From Sporomusa ovata DSM 2662 (GTDB lineage Bacteria; Bacillota; Negativicutes; Sporomusales; Sporomusaceae): a stretch of DNA of 64,000 nucleotides. Positions 52,280 to 61,917 of the stretch are shown here, one piece after another; the first letter of the stretch is position 1; every line of letters begins with the position of its first letter. The position numbers and the translations under genes are program-made. The notes under the pieces were generated by a model. The model did not search any database and was not told the DNA's origin. It saw only the letters and a program-made list of their open reading frames with translations. The stretch covers positions 310,001 through 374,000 of the forward strand of contig NZ_ASXP01000003.1 of NCBI RefSeq assembly GCF_000445445.1. The letters run 5' to 3'.

Positions 52280-53014
52280 TTACTTCGGTGTAATAACTAA
52301 TTTGCTGCGGCCGCCTTGGGAGTCCATAGCTTTTTCATCAAGGCGTATGGTGAGGGTTTCACCTGTCAGGACATTGCCTTCCTGAATAGCGCGGGCATTG
52401 CCGTTTAAAATGACTTTGCTCCGGCCTTTGGGCTCGCCGTAATAGGTGGCCGTATTAGCGGTAGCATCTAATTTACGGACCGGGCTGACTAAGTGGACAA
52501 GGCCGGTCCCTATTGCTCTGTTTTCCGGCAGGAAGGCTTCAATTTTGTCGGCTGTCATGGTGCCGTCCGGCAGTTCAATTTGGCCATTTTGGGGAATTAA
52601 TGCATATTGCGTATCGGCAGAGTATTCTATTCTGGGACCGGTAAGGCGGTTTTCACCTTTTGTCAGTACGACATCACCGCTGGCAATAAGATAGGTGTTG
52701 TTTTTATAGGTTTCCACTTCGGCAGCTGTTAGGGTAGCATCCTGATTGACAGCTGTGACACCGCCGGTAATGCGCCCTTCCTGGCTATTGGTGTTGTACT
52801 GGGCTTTAGCACCTGTGATTACTGCCTCACCTTGGGTTATACGAACCGTGCCGGTGGCGTTAATAATGCCTTGTTTGGCATCGTAGTCGATGGTATCAGC
52901 AACAAGTTCAACCGGTGTTTTTGCCCCGGGCTGCGGTGCCGCCATGGCTAATAGACATGTTGCACTTATGAATAATGCAATAACAAAGCAAACTCGCTTT
53001 TCACTTTTCATCAT
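52280..53014 (-). CDS. lptA: LptA-like periplasmic LPS transport protein (OstA domain)
   Basis: A 244-residue secreted protein: signal peptide (to about AMAAPQ), then OstA-type repeats (LVADTIDYDAKQGIINATGTV..., GKAQYNTNSQEGRITGG) giving a beta-jellyroll of stacked strands. It would form the periplasmic bridge from LptC to the LptD-like protein at 39620-41005. It starts 1 nt into the lptC stop (TAATG). Confidence 0.88.
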   Translation of the reverse strand: MMKSEKRVCFVIALFISATCLLAMAAPQPGAKTPVELVADTIDYDAKQGIINATGTVRITQGEAVITGAKAQYNTNSQEGRITGGVTAVNQDATLTAAEVETYKNNTYLIASGDVVLTKGENRLTGPRIEYSADTQYALIPQNGQIELPDGTMTADKIEAFLPENRAIGTGLVHLVSPVRKLDATANTATYYGEPKGRSKVILNGNARAIQEGNVLTGETLTIRLDEKAMDSQGGRSKLVITPK

Positions 53015-53577
53015 TATTTATTGCCTCCTGTAACGACCTTGGCATTACCCTGAACTTTTACTTTTTCCAGGTTGGTATCTGCATCGATTTTGTCGCCGGT
53101 AATGATGGTGTCACCTTGGATCAAGGTGATGCCACCTGTGCCGGAAAATGTTTTGGTTTGTTCCTCGTAACGGCCCTGAGGAGCCGTAAATACAGCACCC
53201 TCGCTGGAGGTGGCTTTGATATCCCCCTGCAAGGTAATGTCATGAGTCTTGGTATCAAGAATACCCTCTTGGGCAATCATATCCACTTTACCGCCTTTTT
53301 CCTGATAGAATATTCCGTTAAGTTTTTTAAGAAAAACTAACTTGCCACCTGCGTCAACTTCGATACTTTCAGCGTTTAATTCCCATACCTTTTGGCCATT
53401 TTTCTCTTCAACAATGGAAGATCCGGCAAAGGTTAGATTAGACGCCGGTTGTGGTGTTGTTTGCTCGACGGCTGGAGTATTATCAGGCAGCACCGGTTCT
53501 TCCCGGAAAAAATAATAAAGTCCCCCGGTTACGAGCAGTAAGGCACAGGCAAGGCTTACATATGCCATTTTGTTCAC
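53014..53577 (-). CDS. lptC: LptC-like LPS export protein
   Basis: A 187-residue protein: one N-terminal membrane anchor (about 4-23, MAYVSLACALLLVTGGLYYF) followed by an LptC-type jellyroll (FAGSSIVEEKNGQKVWELNAESIEV...). It links the LptBF complex to LptA. It opens with GTG at 53577, overlapping the acyltransferase stop by 4 nt (GTGA) with GAGGTG 8 nt upstream; an ATG 3 codons later is possible. Confidence 0.88.
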   Translation of the reverse strand: MNKMAYVSLACALLLVTGGLYYFFREEPVLPDNTPAVEQTTPQPASNLTFAGSSIVEEKNGQKVWELNAESIEVDAGGKLVFLKKLNGIFYQEKGGKVDMIAQEGILDTKTHDITLQGDIKATSSEGAVFTAPQGRYEEQTKTFSGTGGITLIQGDTIITGDKIDADTNLEKVKVQGNAKVVTGGNK

Positions 53578-54455
53578 TGAGACTTCACCTCTGTATTCCA
53601 GCGCTTTTTAAACCAGACCCATTCGTCAGGATAGGTCCTGATCGCGGACTCAATGATTTTGGTCGAACGTTCTGTCAGATTATATAAATCGGCATCAGGG
53701 TTGCCGGTGTCTTCATAGTAAATAGGTGGCTGTAATTGAATACGGTGTGTGCCATCGGGGTTACGGGTAATAAAGCCCGGCACTACCGGCGAGTTAAATT
53801 TGCGGGCAAATACGGCCGGTCCCAGGTGGGTTGAAGCTTGCTTGCCAAAGAATTCAATAAATATACCGTCACGACCGGCGTCACCATCGGCAAAAAAAGC
53901 GAGCAGCTTGCCTTTTTTCAGAGCTTTGGCAGCACCAATGATTTCACTGGTGCCACTGGCAAAAATCTCAATGCCAAATAGCTGCCGGTTTTCGTTCAAA
54001 AGACGGGTATGCTGGTCATTGGGCTGACGTTTGACAATGTCGGCAACAGGAAAACCAGCCATAGCCAATGCGGCGCCAAACCATTCCCAGTTACCAATAT
54101 GAGCAGTTAAAAAGACAACTCCTTTTTGCTGGGCCAGCGCGTCGGCAAGATAATGGCGATTCTCAATGGTTACATAGCTTGCCAATGTTTCCTTGGTTAA
54201 AGCAGGCATATAGAGTACCTCTATAAAAGTCTGGGCAAGCTTAATGAAGGAGCTTTTGATGGTTGCTTCTGCCAGTTCCGGGGTTAAACCCAGACGTTCT
54301 TTGATCTGCCTTAAGGCACGGTTGCGCTGTTTGGCGGCAATGCGGTAATATAGACGCCCTAACAATTTGCCGCAGGGCAATAGGACAGAACGTGGCAGCA
54401 AGCACACGAAACGGCTAACTAGCTTCCAAGTATGGTATTGCCATTCATTTGACAT
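53574..54455 (-). CDS. Lipid A late acyltransferase (LpxL/HtrB family)
   Basis: A 293-residue membrane-associated acyltransferase: an N-terminal hydrophobic stretch, the HIGNWEW catalytic HX4E motif (about 118-123), LAFFADGDAGRDGIFIEFFG and late EWVWFKKRWN. It adds a secondary acyl chain to Kdo2-lipid A. Which chain position is not determinable. It is the only late acyltransferase in the operon, suggesting a penta-acyl or similar lipid A; that is inference. Confidence 0.9.
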   Translation of the reverse strand: MSNEWQYHTWKLVSRFVCLLPRSVLLPCGKLLGRLYYRIAAKQRNRALRQIKERLGLTPELAEATIKSSFIKLAQTFIEVLYMPALTKETLASYVTIENRHYLADALAQQKGVVFLTAHIGNWEWFGAALAMAGFPVADIVKRQPNDQHTRLLNENRQLFGIEIFASGTSEIIGAAKALKKGKLLAFFADGDAGRDGIFIEFFGKQASTHLGPAVFARKFNSPVVPGFITRNPDGTHRIQLQPPIYYEDTGNPDADLYNLTERSTKIIESAIRTYPDEWVWFKKRWNTEVKSQ

Positions 54456-54540
54456 GTGCTCCGGCTGTTTTTATAAACGCCCATCGGCATTGTTGCTGCT
54501 GAACATTTCTAAACATCCTCCACCTCCTGCACTACTTCAA

Positions 54541-55086
54541 TTACTGGGTCATCATAAACCGGTCTGAAACCATATACTCGCTGATAATTTTGTCCCAAAC
54601 ATTTTGGGATTTCAAAATGTACTCGATAACTTCACGGACACCGCCGTTGCCGCCTTGGCGGGCGGCGATATATTTGGCCGCAGCTTTAACCTCCGGCACA
54701 GCATTGGCTACCGCGCAAGGCAGCCCGACCTGTACCATGACCGGCAGGTCGTTAATGTCATCGCCAACATAGGCAATCTGTTCAAGGGGTAAGGAATGCT
54801 TTTCCATAAGGCTCTGCAAGGCGATCACTTTATCGGCTGCGCCCTGGTGGATATCACCAATTTTCAGCTCAGTGGCCCGCCGGTGTACAATTTGGCTCTC
54901 GCGTCCGGTAATGATCGCTGTCCTGAGACCGGCCCTGTGGGCCAGCGAGATGCCCATGCCATCCTGGCAGTGAAAGGCTTTCAGCGCTTCACCATCCTGA
55001 CCAAAGATAATATGTCCTTCTGTTAGCACACCATCAACGTCAAAAATGATCAGTTTAATTTGCTTAGCATAATGGCTATTATTCAT
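54541..55086 (-). CDS. kdsC: 3-deoxy-D-manno-octulosonate 8-phosphate phosphatase
   Basis: A 181-residue HAD phosphatase without a cap: LIIFDVDGVLTEG (DxDx), ITGRES and YVGDDINDLPVM. It removes phosphate from Kdo-8-P made by KdsA. ATG 55086 overlaps the kdsD stop by 1 nt and has AAGGAG at 7 nt. The sequence has a C-terminal extension after REVIEYIL. Confidence 0.93.
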   Translation of the reverse strand: MNNSHYAKQIKLIIFDVDGVLTEGHIIFGQDGEALKAFHCQDGMGISLAHRAGLRTAIITGRESQIVHRRATELKIGDIHQGAADKVIALQSLMEKHSLPLEQIAYVGDDINDLPVMVQVGLPCAVANAVPEVKAAAKYIAARQGGNGGVREVIEYILKSQNVWDKIISEYMVSDRFMMTQ

Positions 55087-56060
55087 TATACCACTCCTTG
55101 ACGTAATAAGTCAGTAAGGTGAATAATTCCAATGGCCCGAAATTCGCTGTCAACTACTGGCAGCAGTGTAATGGGACGCGGCTGATTTTTTTCCATCATG
55201 TTAAGCGCCTGAGCAGCTAGTTTATCTTTAGTAATGGTGCGCGGCTGTTTCGTCATCAGCCCGGCTACCGGTTTATCGAGAAATTCATGGCCTTTTTCCA
55301 GACTGCGGCGAATGTCGCCATCAGTTAGCAGCCCTACCAGCTGCATGGTAGTCAGTGACTCAACAACAAGGACTGCGCCAAGTCCTTTGGCGGTAATGGA
55401 AAATAAAGCTTCTTTTACGGTCTTATCTGGTGTTACTATTGGCAGTTCTTCACCGCCATGCATCACGTTTTCAACGGTTAGCAGCAATTTTCGGCCCAAT
55501 GCACCACCTGGATGGTATAAAGCAAAATCCTCGGTCGTAAATTTGCGGGCTGATAACAGTGCAATCGCCAAAGCATCTCCCATTGCCAAAGCGGCTGTGG
55601 TACTGGCGGTAGGTGCCAGGCCAAGCGGGCAGGCTTCCCGTTCCACTGCTACGTCGAGAAAAATATCGGCATTTTGGGTTAGTGTAGATTCTTTCCGGCC
55701 GGTCATGGCAATAATGGGCGTGCCAATCCGTTTGAGAGCCGGCAGCAGACCGATCACTTCGTTGGTTTCACCACTGTTTGAGATGGCGATAACAATATCC
55801 TTGGCTGTAACCATGCCTAAGTCACCATGAATGCCTTCGGCCGGATGAAGAAAAAAGGCCGGCGTACCGGTGCTGGCCAAGGTTGCGGCTATCTTTTTAC
55901 CAATAATGCCTGATTTGCCCATCCCGGTAACTATCACCCGGTCATGACAATTCAAAATCATGTTCATCGCGGCGGCAAATTGGTCGTTGATCCTGGGAAT
56001 TAATGCGCGGATAGCCTCCGCTTCAAGTTCCAGGCAGGCGCGCGCATGTTCAATTGGCAT
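55086..56060 (-). CDS. kdsD: D-arabinose 5-phosphate isomerase (KpsF/GutQ family)
   Basis: A 324-residue protein: SIS domain (VTGMGKSGIIGKKIAATLASTGTP, EGIHGDLGMV, SNSGETNE) followed by two CBS domains (about 205-324). It makes arabinose-5-P from ribulose-5-P, the first step of Kdo synthesis. AAGGAGGT precedes ATG 56060. Confidence 0.94.
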   Translation of the reverse strand: MPIEHARACLELEAEAIRALIPRINDQFAAAMNMILNCHDRVIVTGMGKSGIIGKKIAATLASTGTPAFFLHPAEGIHGDLGMVTAKDIVIAISNSGETNEVIGLLPALKRIGTPIIAMTGRKESTLTQNADIFLDVAVEREACPLGLAPTASTTAALAMGDALAIALLSARKFTTEDFALYHPGGALGRKLLLTVENVMHGGEELPIVTPDKTVKEALFSITAKGLGAVLVVESLTTMQLVGLLTDGDIRRSLEKGHEFLDKPVAGLMTKQPRTITKDKLAAQALNMMEKNQPRPITLLPVVDSEFRAIGIIHLTDLLRQGVV

Positions 56061-56078
56061 GAGAATATACCTCCTTGG

Positions 56079-56903
56079 TTACTTGTGTTTCCGCACAATA
56101 GTATCAATAGCTAACACATCCTGCAGTAAAGCCTCCACTTGGTCAATGTAGAGCATATTGGGGCCGTCTGATTTGGCTTCAGGCGGGTTATCATGTACTT
56201 CCATAAATAGTACATCAATGCCTGTCGCGACAGCAGCGCGGGTCAGGTAAGGCACAAATTCACGCTGGCCGCTGGAGGTCGTGCCGGCACCACCAGGAAG
56301 CTGCACACTATGGGTGGCGTCAAATACCACCGGATAACCGAGCGAACGCATAATAGGCAAAGCGCGAAAGTCGGCTACCAGGTTGTTGTAGCCAAAGGTT
56401 GCGCCGCGTTCAGTCAATAGGATATTTTTGTTTCCGGCTTCTTCTATTTTGGCAATAACGTTTTTCATATCCAGTGGAGCGAGAAATTGGCCTTTTTTTA
56501 CATTGATAACCTTGCCGCTGCGGGCGGCCTCATATACCAAATCAGTCTGTCGGCAAAGAAAGGCGGGAATCTGCAGAATATCAAGCACCTCAGCGGCTGC
56601 TTCAATCTGAGTAATGCAATGAATATCACTCACTACAGGTACATCTAACTCTTTTTTTATATGAGCCAGAATCTGCAGGCCTTCTTTCAAACCAGGGCCG
56701 CGGAAAGAGTTATAGGAAGAACGGTTGGCCTTATCATAAGAAGCTTTAAAGATATAGGGAATGTGCAAGCGGTCGGCAATTGCTTTGATTGCCCGGCCGA
56801 TAGCTAAGGTACGTTCGGCATCTTCAATAACACAGGGCCCGGCTATGAGGGCAATAGGGTTTTGCCCACCAACGGTGATGTTTTTAATCTGTACTGTGTT
56901 CAT
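56079..56903 (-). CDS. kdsA: 3-deoxy-8-phosphooctulonate synthase
   Basis: A 274-residue class I aldolase-like enzyme: ALIAGPCVIEDAERTL, FKASYDKANRSSYNSFRGPG, CRQTDLVYEAARSG, VFDATHSVQLPGG and FMEVHDNP. It condenses arabinose-5-P with PEP. The start overlaps the kdsB stop (ATGA). Confidence 0.97.
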   Translation of the reverse strand: MNTVQIKNITVGGQNPIALIAGPCVIEDAERTLAIGRAIKAIADRLHIPYIFKASYDKANRSSYNSFRGPGLKEGLQILAHIKKELDVPVVSDIHCITQIEAAAEVLDILQIPAFLCRQTDLVYEAARSGKVINVKKGQFLAPLDMKNVIAKIEEAGNKNILLTERGATFGYNNLVADFRALPIMRSLGYPVVFDATHSVQLPGGAGTTSSGQREFVPYLTRAAVATGIDVLFMEVHDNPPEAKSDGPNMLYIDQVEALLQDVLAIDTIVRKHK

Positions 56904-57643
56904 AGATTACACCTCCTAAAATATTCGTTCACTTTTTCTAAGTCTTCCGGGGTATCTACGCCGATGGATTTAAAGTCGGTTTTAAGTACTTTAATCTTAT
57001 AGCCGTGTTCCAGCGCCCGTAACTGTTCCAGAGATTCCATCTGTTCAAGCGGGGTCGGGATCAGGGCGGCATAGTTAAGCAGAAATTCGCGGCGATAGGC
57101 GTAGATGCCAATATGCTTGTACACCGGCAGCAAACCACCCGGCAGTTTATTGCTGCGAGGATACGGAATGAGTGAACGGGAAAAATACAGGGCATAGCCG
57201 GTAAGGCTTGCCACTACTTTGACCGCACTGGGCAGATTATACTCGCTTTTATCCATTTCTGTCATTAGGGTGGCCATATTTAGTTCAGGATCCTTATCAA
57301 AAGCACCTGCTAATAAATCAATAACTTCAGGTGCAATGAGCGGTTCGTCTCCCTGGACGTTGATAATAATATCCGCTTCCGGGTGTTCTTGGGCCACCTC
57401 AGCCAAACGGTCAGTGCCTGTAGGGTGGTCAGGCGAAGTCATCATTACCTGGCCGCCAAAGTCCTGAACTGTCTGGTACACTAGCTCATGGTCGGTGGCT
57501 ATTAGCACGGCTGTTGGCCGTTTGGCTTTTTTTGCCTGCTCATAGACCCGCTGAATCATAGGTTTGCCGGCAATCAGGGCTAGCGGCTTGCCTGGCAGGC
57601 GGGTGGATGAATACCTGGCAGGAATTACACAAAGTATGTTCAT
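56900..57643 (-). CDS. kdsB: 3-deoxy-manno-octulosonate cytidylyltransferase
   Basis: A 247-residue CMP-Kdo synthetase: ILCVIPARYSSTRLPGKPL, VQGDEPLI, and a C-terminal IGVDTPEDLEKVNE. It activates Kdo with CTP. The ATG at 57643 has GGAGG at 8 nt; the frame can be extended five codons to 57658. CMP-Kdo is used by WaaA nearby and possibly by the KpsS-like protein. Confidence 0.97.
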   Translation of the reverse strand: MNILCVIPARYSSTRLPGKPLALIAGKPMIQRVYEQAKKAKRPTAVLIATDHELVYQTVQDFGGQVMMTSPDHPTGTDRLAEVAQEHPEADIIINVQGDEPLIAPEVIDLLAGAFDKDPELNMATLMTEMDKSEYNLPSAVKVVASLTGYALYFSRSLIPYPRSNKLPGGLLPVYKHIGIYAYRREFLLNYAALIPTPLEQMESLEQLRALEHGYKIKVLKTDFKSIGVDTPEDLEKVNEYFRRCNL

Positions 57644-57682
57644 GGTTTTTGCCTCCAAATCAAAGCTGTAGCGCTCTCACGC

Positions 57683-58834
57683 CTATTTATGTTTAGCTAC
57701 ATTTTTTATCATGTCCATTAGTTCTTCATAGCCGTCATGAAATCTGACTTCAATAGACAATACATACACTGGCAGAGGCCGTTCAGAGTGAATAAATTCG
57801 GCAGGAATTTTAACAGCATCCTTGTCGGTGGTAATCAATGCCTCGGCCTTGTTATCAACTGCTTTTTGCATGATCACCTGCATCTCGGCCATGGTATAGT
57901 CGTGGTGGTCCGGATAGCGGGCAGCAGCAACGATTTTTCCGTCTAAATCAGTAATGGTTTGTTCAAAGGAGGATGGATTGCCGATGGCCGAAAACGGGAA
58001 AACTGAGCAACCTTTAATGACCTCCAAAGGCACTGTTTCCGACCGGACCCCCTTGTACCATTCTTCAATTTCAATGAAACACCGCGGGGTATGGGTGCTC
58101 TCAATAATTAACGCTGCCGGATTATATTTTCGCAAGGTCTCCCTGATGGCGTCTCTGGCCGTGTCGGTAGACTGATCCACCTTGGTCAATAGAAAGGCAT
58201 TGGCTCTGTTCAGATTGGTGAGCGGTTCGCGTAATGTGCCTCTTGGCAGTAAAAAGTTATTACCAAAAACATTGATGGTATCAATTAGCACAATGTCAAG
58301 ATCGCGTTCCAACTGCCAATGCTGATAAGCATCGTCCAGGATAATGACTTCAGCGTTCAGGTGCTCTACGGCGTAAGCGCCGGTAATGGAGCGGTTGCGG
58401 CCAATGACTACCGGTACTCCTGGCAGGCTCTTGGCAAGCAGATAGGCCTCGTCGCCTGCTTCGGTAACTGTCATGTAAATTTTACGACCATCAGACACAA
58501 CGCCAACTTGGCCCTTCCAACCAGCCCGGTATCCCCGGTTAAGAATGACAACCCGGTATCCTTTATCGCGAATAAAGGCCGCCAGGCGCTGAGCCGTCGG
58601 GGTCTTGCCTGTCCCGCCGACAGTAATGTTCCCCAGACTGATAACTTTACAGGGAAGTTTATACCGCTGCAGAACACCCCAGCGATACAATGCCAGCTTG
58701 CACTGTACTCCCAGTCCATAAATGAAAGACATGAAGCGAAGCACGCCAATAATCACGGTTGCTAACAAACTTTGTTTCTCGCCGTGCACTAGTTTATATA
58801 GATATACCTGGAGCGCTTCCCGCTGATTCATCAT
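57683..58834 (-). CDS. lpxK: Tetraacyldisaccharide 4'-kinase
   Basis: About 383 residues: an N-terminal hydrophobic helix, Walker A GNITVGGTGKTP (about 67-78 of the long frame), VVILNRGYRAGW, EAGDEAYLLA and IILDDAYQHWQL. It phosphorylates the lipid A precursor at the 4' position. Start choice is uncertain: ATG 58834 or 58831 behind a weak GGCGG, or GTG 58864 overlapping the waaA stop (GTGA). Confidence 0.93.
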   Translation of the reverse strand: MMNQREALQVYLYKLVHGEKQSLLATVIIGVLRFMSFIYGLGVQCKLALYRWGVLQRYKLPCKVISLGNITVGGTGKTPTAQRLAAFIRDKGYRVVILNRGYRAGWKGQVGVVSDGRKIYMTVTEAGDEAYLLAKSLPGVPVVIGRNRSITGAYAVEHLNAEVIILDDAYQHWQLERDLDIVLIDTINVFGNNFLLPRGTLREPLTNLNRANAFLLTKVDQSTDTARDAIRETLRKYNPAALIIESTHTPRCFIEIEEWYKGVRSETVPLEVIKGCSVFPFSAIGNPSSFEQTITDLDGKIVAAARYPDHHDYTMAEMQVIMQKAVDNKAEALITTDKDAVKIPAEFIHSERPLPVYVLSIEVRFHDGYEELMDMIKNVAKHK

Positions 58835-58860
58835 ATAGTTTCCGCCTTTTCCTTGGACTT

Positions 58861-60177
58861 TCACTGCTGCCTGTTTATCAGAACTTTTTTTTGCTGCAAT
58901 ATTTCTTTTAAATACAAGGCACTTTTATGCGAAGCGCCACGATTTTCGTTGATAATCACAAGTGCCTCCTGACCAATCGCTTGTCTCTGCGCAGGATTAT
59001 GCAGCAGCTTGAGCATTGCTTCGGCTAAACCGGCACTGTCGCGAACGGTCAGACATACCCCTCGCTCAGAAAACAGCGCATACGTCTCTTTGAAATTAAA
59101 CATATGCGGTCCGACTAGTATGGGTTTGCCATGAGCGGCTGGTTCTAAAATATTGTGACCGCCATGGGGGATAAGACTGCCGCCAACATAGACAATGTCA
59201 CCCAAACCATAGATTTTTCCCAGTTCGCCAATGGTATCAACAATGATCATATCAGGGTTCCCGGCCAGTTTGCCTGGCATTTTGGTACGCCTTACAGCAA
59301 TAAAGTTATACTTGGCAGCTAACTCAACAAGCTCATCGGCCCGTAATGGTTCACGCGGAGCAACTATAAACTGGGTATGGGGAAATTGTGCGCGAACTTC
59401 ATTGAAGGCCGGAAACAGCAACTCTTCCTCACCCCGGTGAGTACTGCCTGCTACCAGGATTTGGTCAGCACTACCTAGCCCCAGGGATGAGAGAAGTTGG
59501 GTCTTGTCTTCCAGACTAAGTTCAGTATAGCTTTGGTCAAATTTGGTATTACCGGTAACAACCACCCGGGCCGGATCGGCGCCTAACCGGGTAATATATT
59601 GGGCATCAATATTGGATTGCATACAAAATGTAACAACCGTATCCAGCATATCAGATAGTACCCGTCCAAAGTAGATATAGCGATTTACACTCTTATCGCT
59701 AATGCGGCCATTAACCATCATGGCCGGTATGTTGAATTTCCGGATAGCTTTGAGAAAATTCGGCCACATTTCGGTTTCTACCATCAGGAAAGCCTGTGGT
59801 CTGATTTTGGCAACAACTGAATAGCTAAGGACCGGCAAATCCAGGGGGAAAAAGATAATACCATCCGCCTCCGGAATAATACGTTTGGCCATAGCATAAC
59901 CACTTACAGTAACTACTGATACCACAACAGGGATACCTGGCAGTTCCCGCCGTATTTCTTTAACAATCGGACTAGCCGCCACAATTTCGCCAACTGACGC
60001 GGCGTGTACCCAAATAGCCTCTTTGCCGGCAACTTTTGCCAGGGTTTCGGCTGGCAAGACACCAAAGCTCTGCTTCACCCGCTCTGCAATCCCCTTTTCC
60101 CGGACAAAACGTACAACAAATACAGGCAATACCAGGATGACTAGTATGACTGCCAGGATATTGTAAATAAAATACAT
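58861..60177 (-). CDS. waaA: Kdo transferase
   Basis: A 438-residue GT30 enzyme with an N-terminal membrane anchor: IWVHAASVGEIVAA, FLMVETEMWPNFL, GRISDKSVNRY, GSTHRGEEELLFPAF, FIVAPREPLRA and GHNILEPAAHGKPI. It transfers Kdo from CMP-Kdo to lipid IVA. The number of Kdo residues added cannot be told. ATG 60177 follows GAGGT. Confidence 0.96.
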   Translation of the reverse strand: MYFIYNILAVILVILVLPVFVVRFVREKGIAERVKQSFGVLPAETLAKVAGKEAIWVHAASVGEIVAASPIVKEIRRELPGIPVVVSVVTVSGYAMAKRIIPEADGIIFFPLDLPVLSYSVVAKIRPQAFLMVETEMWPNFLKAIRKFNIPAMMVNGRISDKSVNRYIYFGRVLSDMLDTVVTFCMQSNIDAQYITRLGADPARVVVTGNTKFDQSYTELSLEDKTQLLSSLGLGSADQILVAGSTHRGEEELLFPAFNEVRAQFPHTQFIVAPREPLRADELVELAAKYNFIAVRRTKMPGKLAGNPDMIIVDTIGELGKIYGLGDIVYVGGSLIPHGGHNILEPAAHGKPILVGPHMFNFKETYALFSERGVCLTVRDSAGLAEAMLKLLHNPAQRQAIGQEALVIINENRGASHKSALYLKEILQQKKVLINRQQ

Positions 60178-60192
60178 ATTGATACCTCGCTC

Positions 60193-61917
60193 TTACTTAT
60201 CGGCAAATTGCACTTGGTACAGTTTACTGTACAGACTTCCTGCCGCCACTAATTCGGTATGGGAGCCACATTCGATAATTTGGCCTTTTTCTATAACTAA
60301 GATAACATCGGCGCGCTGAACGGTAGATAAACGATGAGCAATAACAAACGAAGTTCGACCAACCATCAGCTTATCAAGTGCTCCCTGCACCAGTTTTTCA
60401 CTTTCGGTATCAAGCGCCGAAGTGGCTTCATCCAGTATCAATACACGGGGATCTTTGAGTATAGCCCGGGCAATGGCAATACGTTGGCGCTGTCCGCCTG
60501 AGAGCTTGGAGCCGCGTTCACCAATCTGAGTATCATACCCTTCAGGCATTGCCATGATAAACTCATGGGCGTTGGCAGCCTGGGCCGCTGCAATCACCTG
60601 ATCTTTATTAGCTGCAAGATCGCCATACAATATATTTTCATAGACCGAGCCGTTAAAGAGCACTGTCTCCTGCGGCACGATGCCAATTTGCCCGCGTAAG
60701 GAATTCAGGGTGACGGTTTTAATATCATAGCCATCAATAGTAATACGGCCTGCAGTTGGGTCATAAAAGCGGGGAATAAGGTTGGCAATCGTAGTTTTTC
60801 CGGCACCACTGGGTCCGACAATTGCAATCATTTGTCCGGCCTCGGCCACTAGGGATACACTGCTAAGTGCCGGTTCTCCCGGCTTATAAGCGAAATCAAC
60901 ATTTTCAAAGGCTACCCGTCCGGTAATGCGCGGCAACTCCCTGGCTCCCGGCAAATCCTGAATTTCAGGCACCGTATCAAGGACATTGAAAACGCGCTGC
61001 GCCGCAGCCAGGGCCCGCTGGATGTTGCCATACACCCGGCTAAGACGTTTGATAGGGTTACTGATATTAACGGCATAAATTAAAAAGGCAATCAGCGAGC
61101 CTGCTGTCAGACTGCCATTGATGACCTCCGTGCCACCATACCAGATAATAACGGTAATTCCAATAGCAACCAAAAATTCAACAACCGGGGTCAGCGTAGC
61201 CATGATTTGGGCCGTTTTCATCTGGGCACGAAAGTTGGAATAGTTTTCACGATTAAAGCGTCCTATCTCGTAGTCTTCACGGACAAAGGACTTAATGACC
61301 CGTACTGCCGCAATGGTCTCCTGTAGAACAGAGGTAATATCAGCCGCCCGTTCCTGCATGACCCGGCTGGAAACGCGGAGACGTTTGCCAAAAATACTAA
61401 TGGCCTGTGCCACCAGTGGTAACGCAATAAAGGTCAGCAGCGACAGCTTCCAGTGCAGGTAAAACATAGCAGCCATGGAGCCAAGCAGTGTCATGCCTTC
61501 GGTAAACAGTTCAATTACGCTGTCAACCAACGCATTTTGCAAAGCGCCCACATCATTGGTAATATGGCTCATGATCGCTCCCGTCTGGCGTTTTTCATAA
61601 TAGGATAAGGATAATCGCTGCAAGTGACGATATACGGATTCCCGGATGTCAATAATGACCTTTTGTCCAATAAAGGACATTAAATAGGTCTGGCCGTAAA
61701 AGAAAACACCACGCACCATATACACCACTACAATGCCGATGGCAATTGTGTTGAGCATCGCCATATCTTTGGAAGCAAGGACGCCATCAATTACATCCTT
61801 GATAATCCAAGGTACGTACAGGTTGGCGCCGGAAGCAACTAAAATACACACAATGGCCAGTGCAAAGCGCGGCAAATAGGGCCGTATGTAGCTGATTAAC
61901 CGTAAGTAGAGCTTCAT
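60193..61917 (-). CDS. msbA: Lipid A export ABC transporter/permease (MsbA type)
   Basis: A 574-residue half-transporter: six membrane helices (about 1-310), Walker A GPSGAGKTT, Q-loop IGIVPQETVLFNGSV, signature KLSGGQRQRIAIARAI and Walker B VLILDEATSALD. It flips core-lipid A across the inner membrane. ATG 61917 overlaps the lpxB stop (ATGA) with GAGG 7 nt upstream; the frame extends eight codons further. Confidence 0.93.
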   Translation of the reverse strand: MKLYLRLISYIRPYLPRFALAIVCILVASGANLYVPWIIKDVIDGVLASKDMAMLNTIAIGIVVVYMVRGVFFYGQTYLMSFIGQKVIIDIRESVYRHLQRLSLSYYEKRQTGAIMSHITNDVGALQNALVDSVIELFTEGMTLLGSMAAMFYLHWKLSLLTFIALPLVAQAISIFGKRLRVSSRVMQERAADITSVLQETIAAVRVIKSFVREDYEIGRFNRENYSNFRAQMKTAQIMATLTPVVEFLVAIGITVIIWYGGTEVINGSLTAGSLIAFLIYAVNISNPIKRLSRVYGNIQRALAAAQRVFNVLDTVPEIQDLPGARELPRITGRVAFENVDFAYKPGEPALSSVSLVAEAGQMIAIVGPSGAGKTTIANLIPRFYDPTAGRITIDGYDIKTVTLNSLRGQIGIVPQETVLFNGSVYENILYGDLAANKDQVIAAAQAANAHEFIMAMPEGYDTQIGERGSKLSGGQRQRIAIARAILKDPRVLILDEATSALDTESEKLVQGALDKLMVGRTSFVIAHRLSTVQRADVILVIEKGQIIECGSHTELVAAGSLYSKLYQVQFADK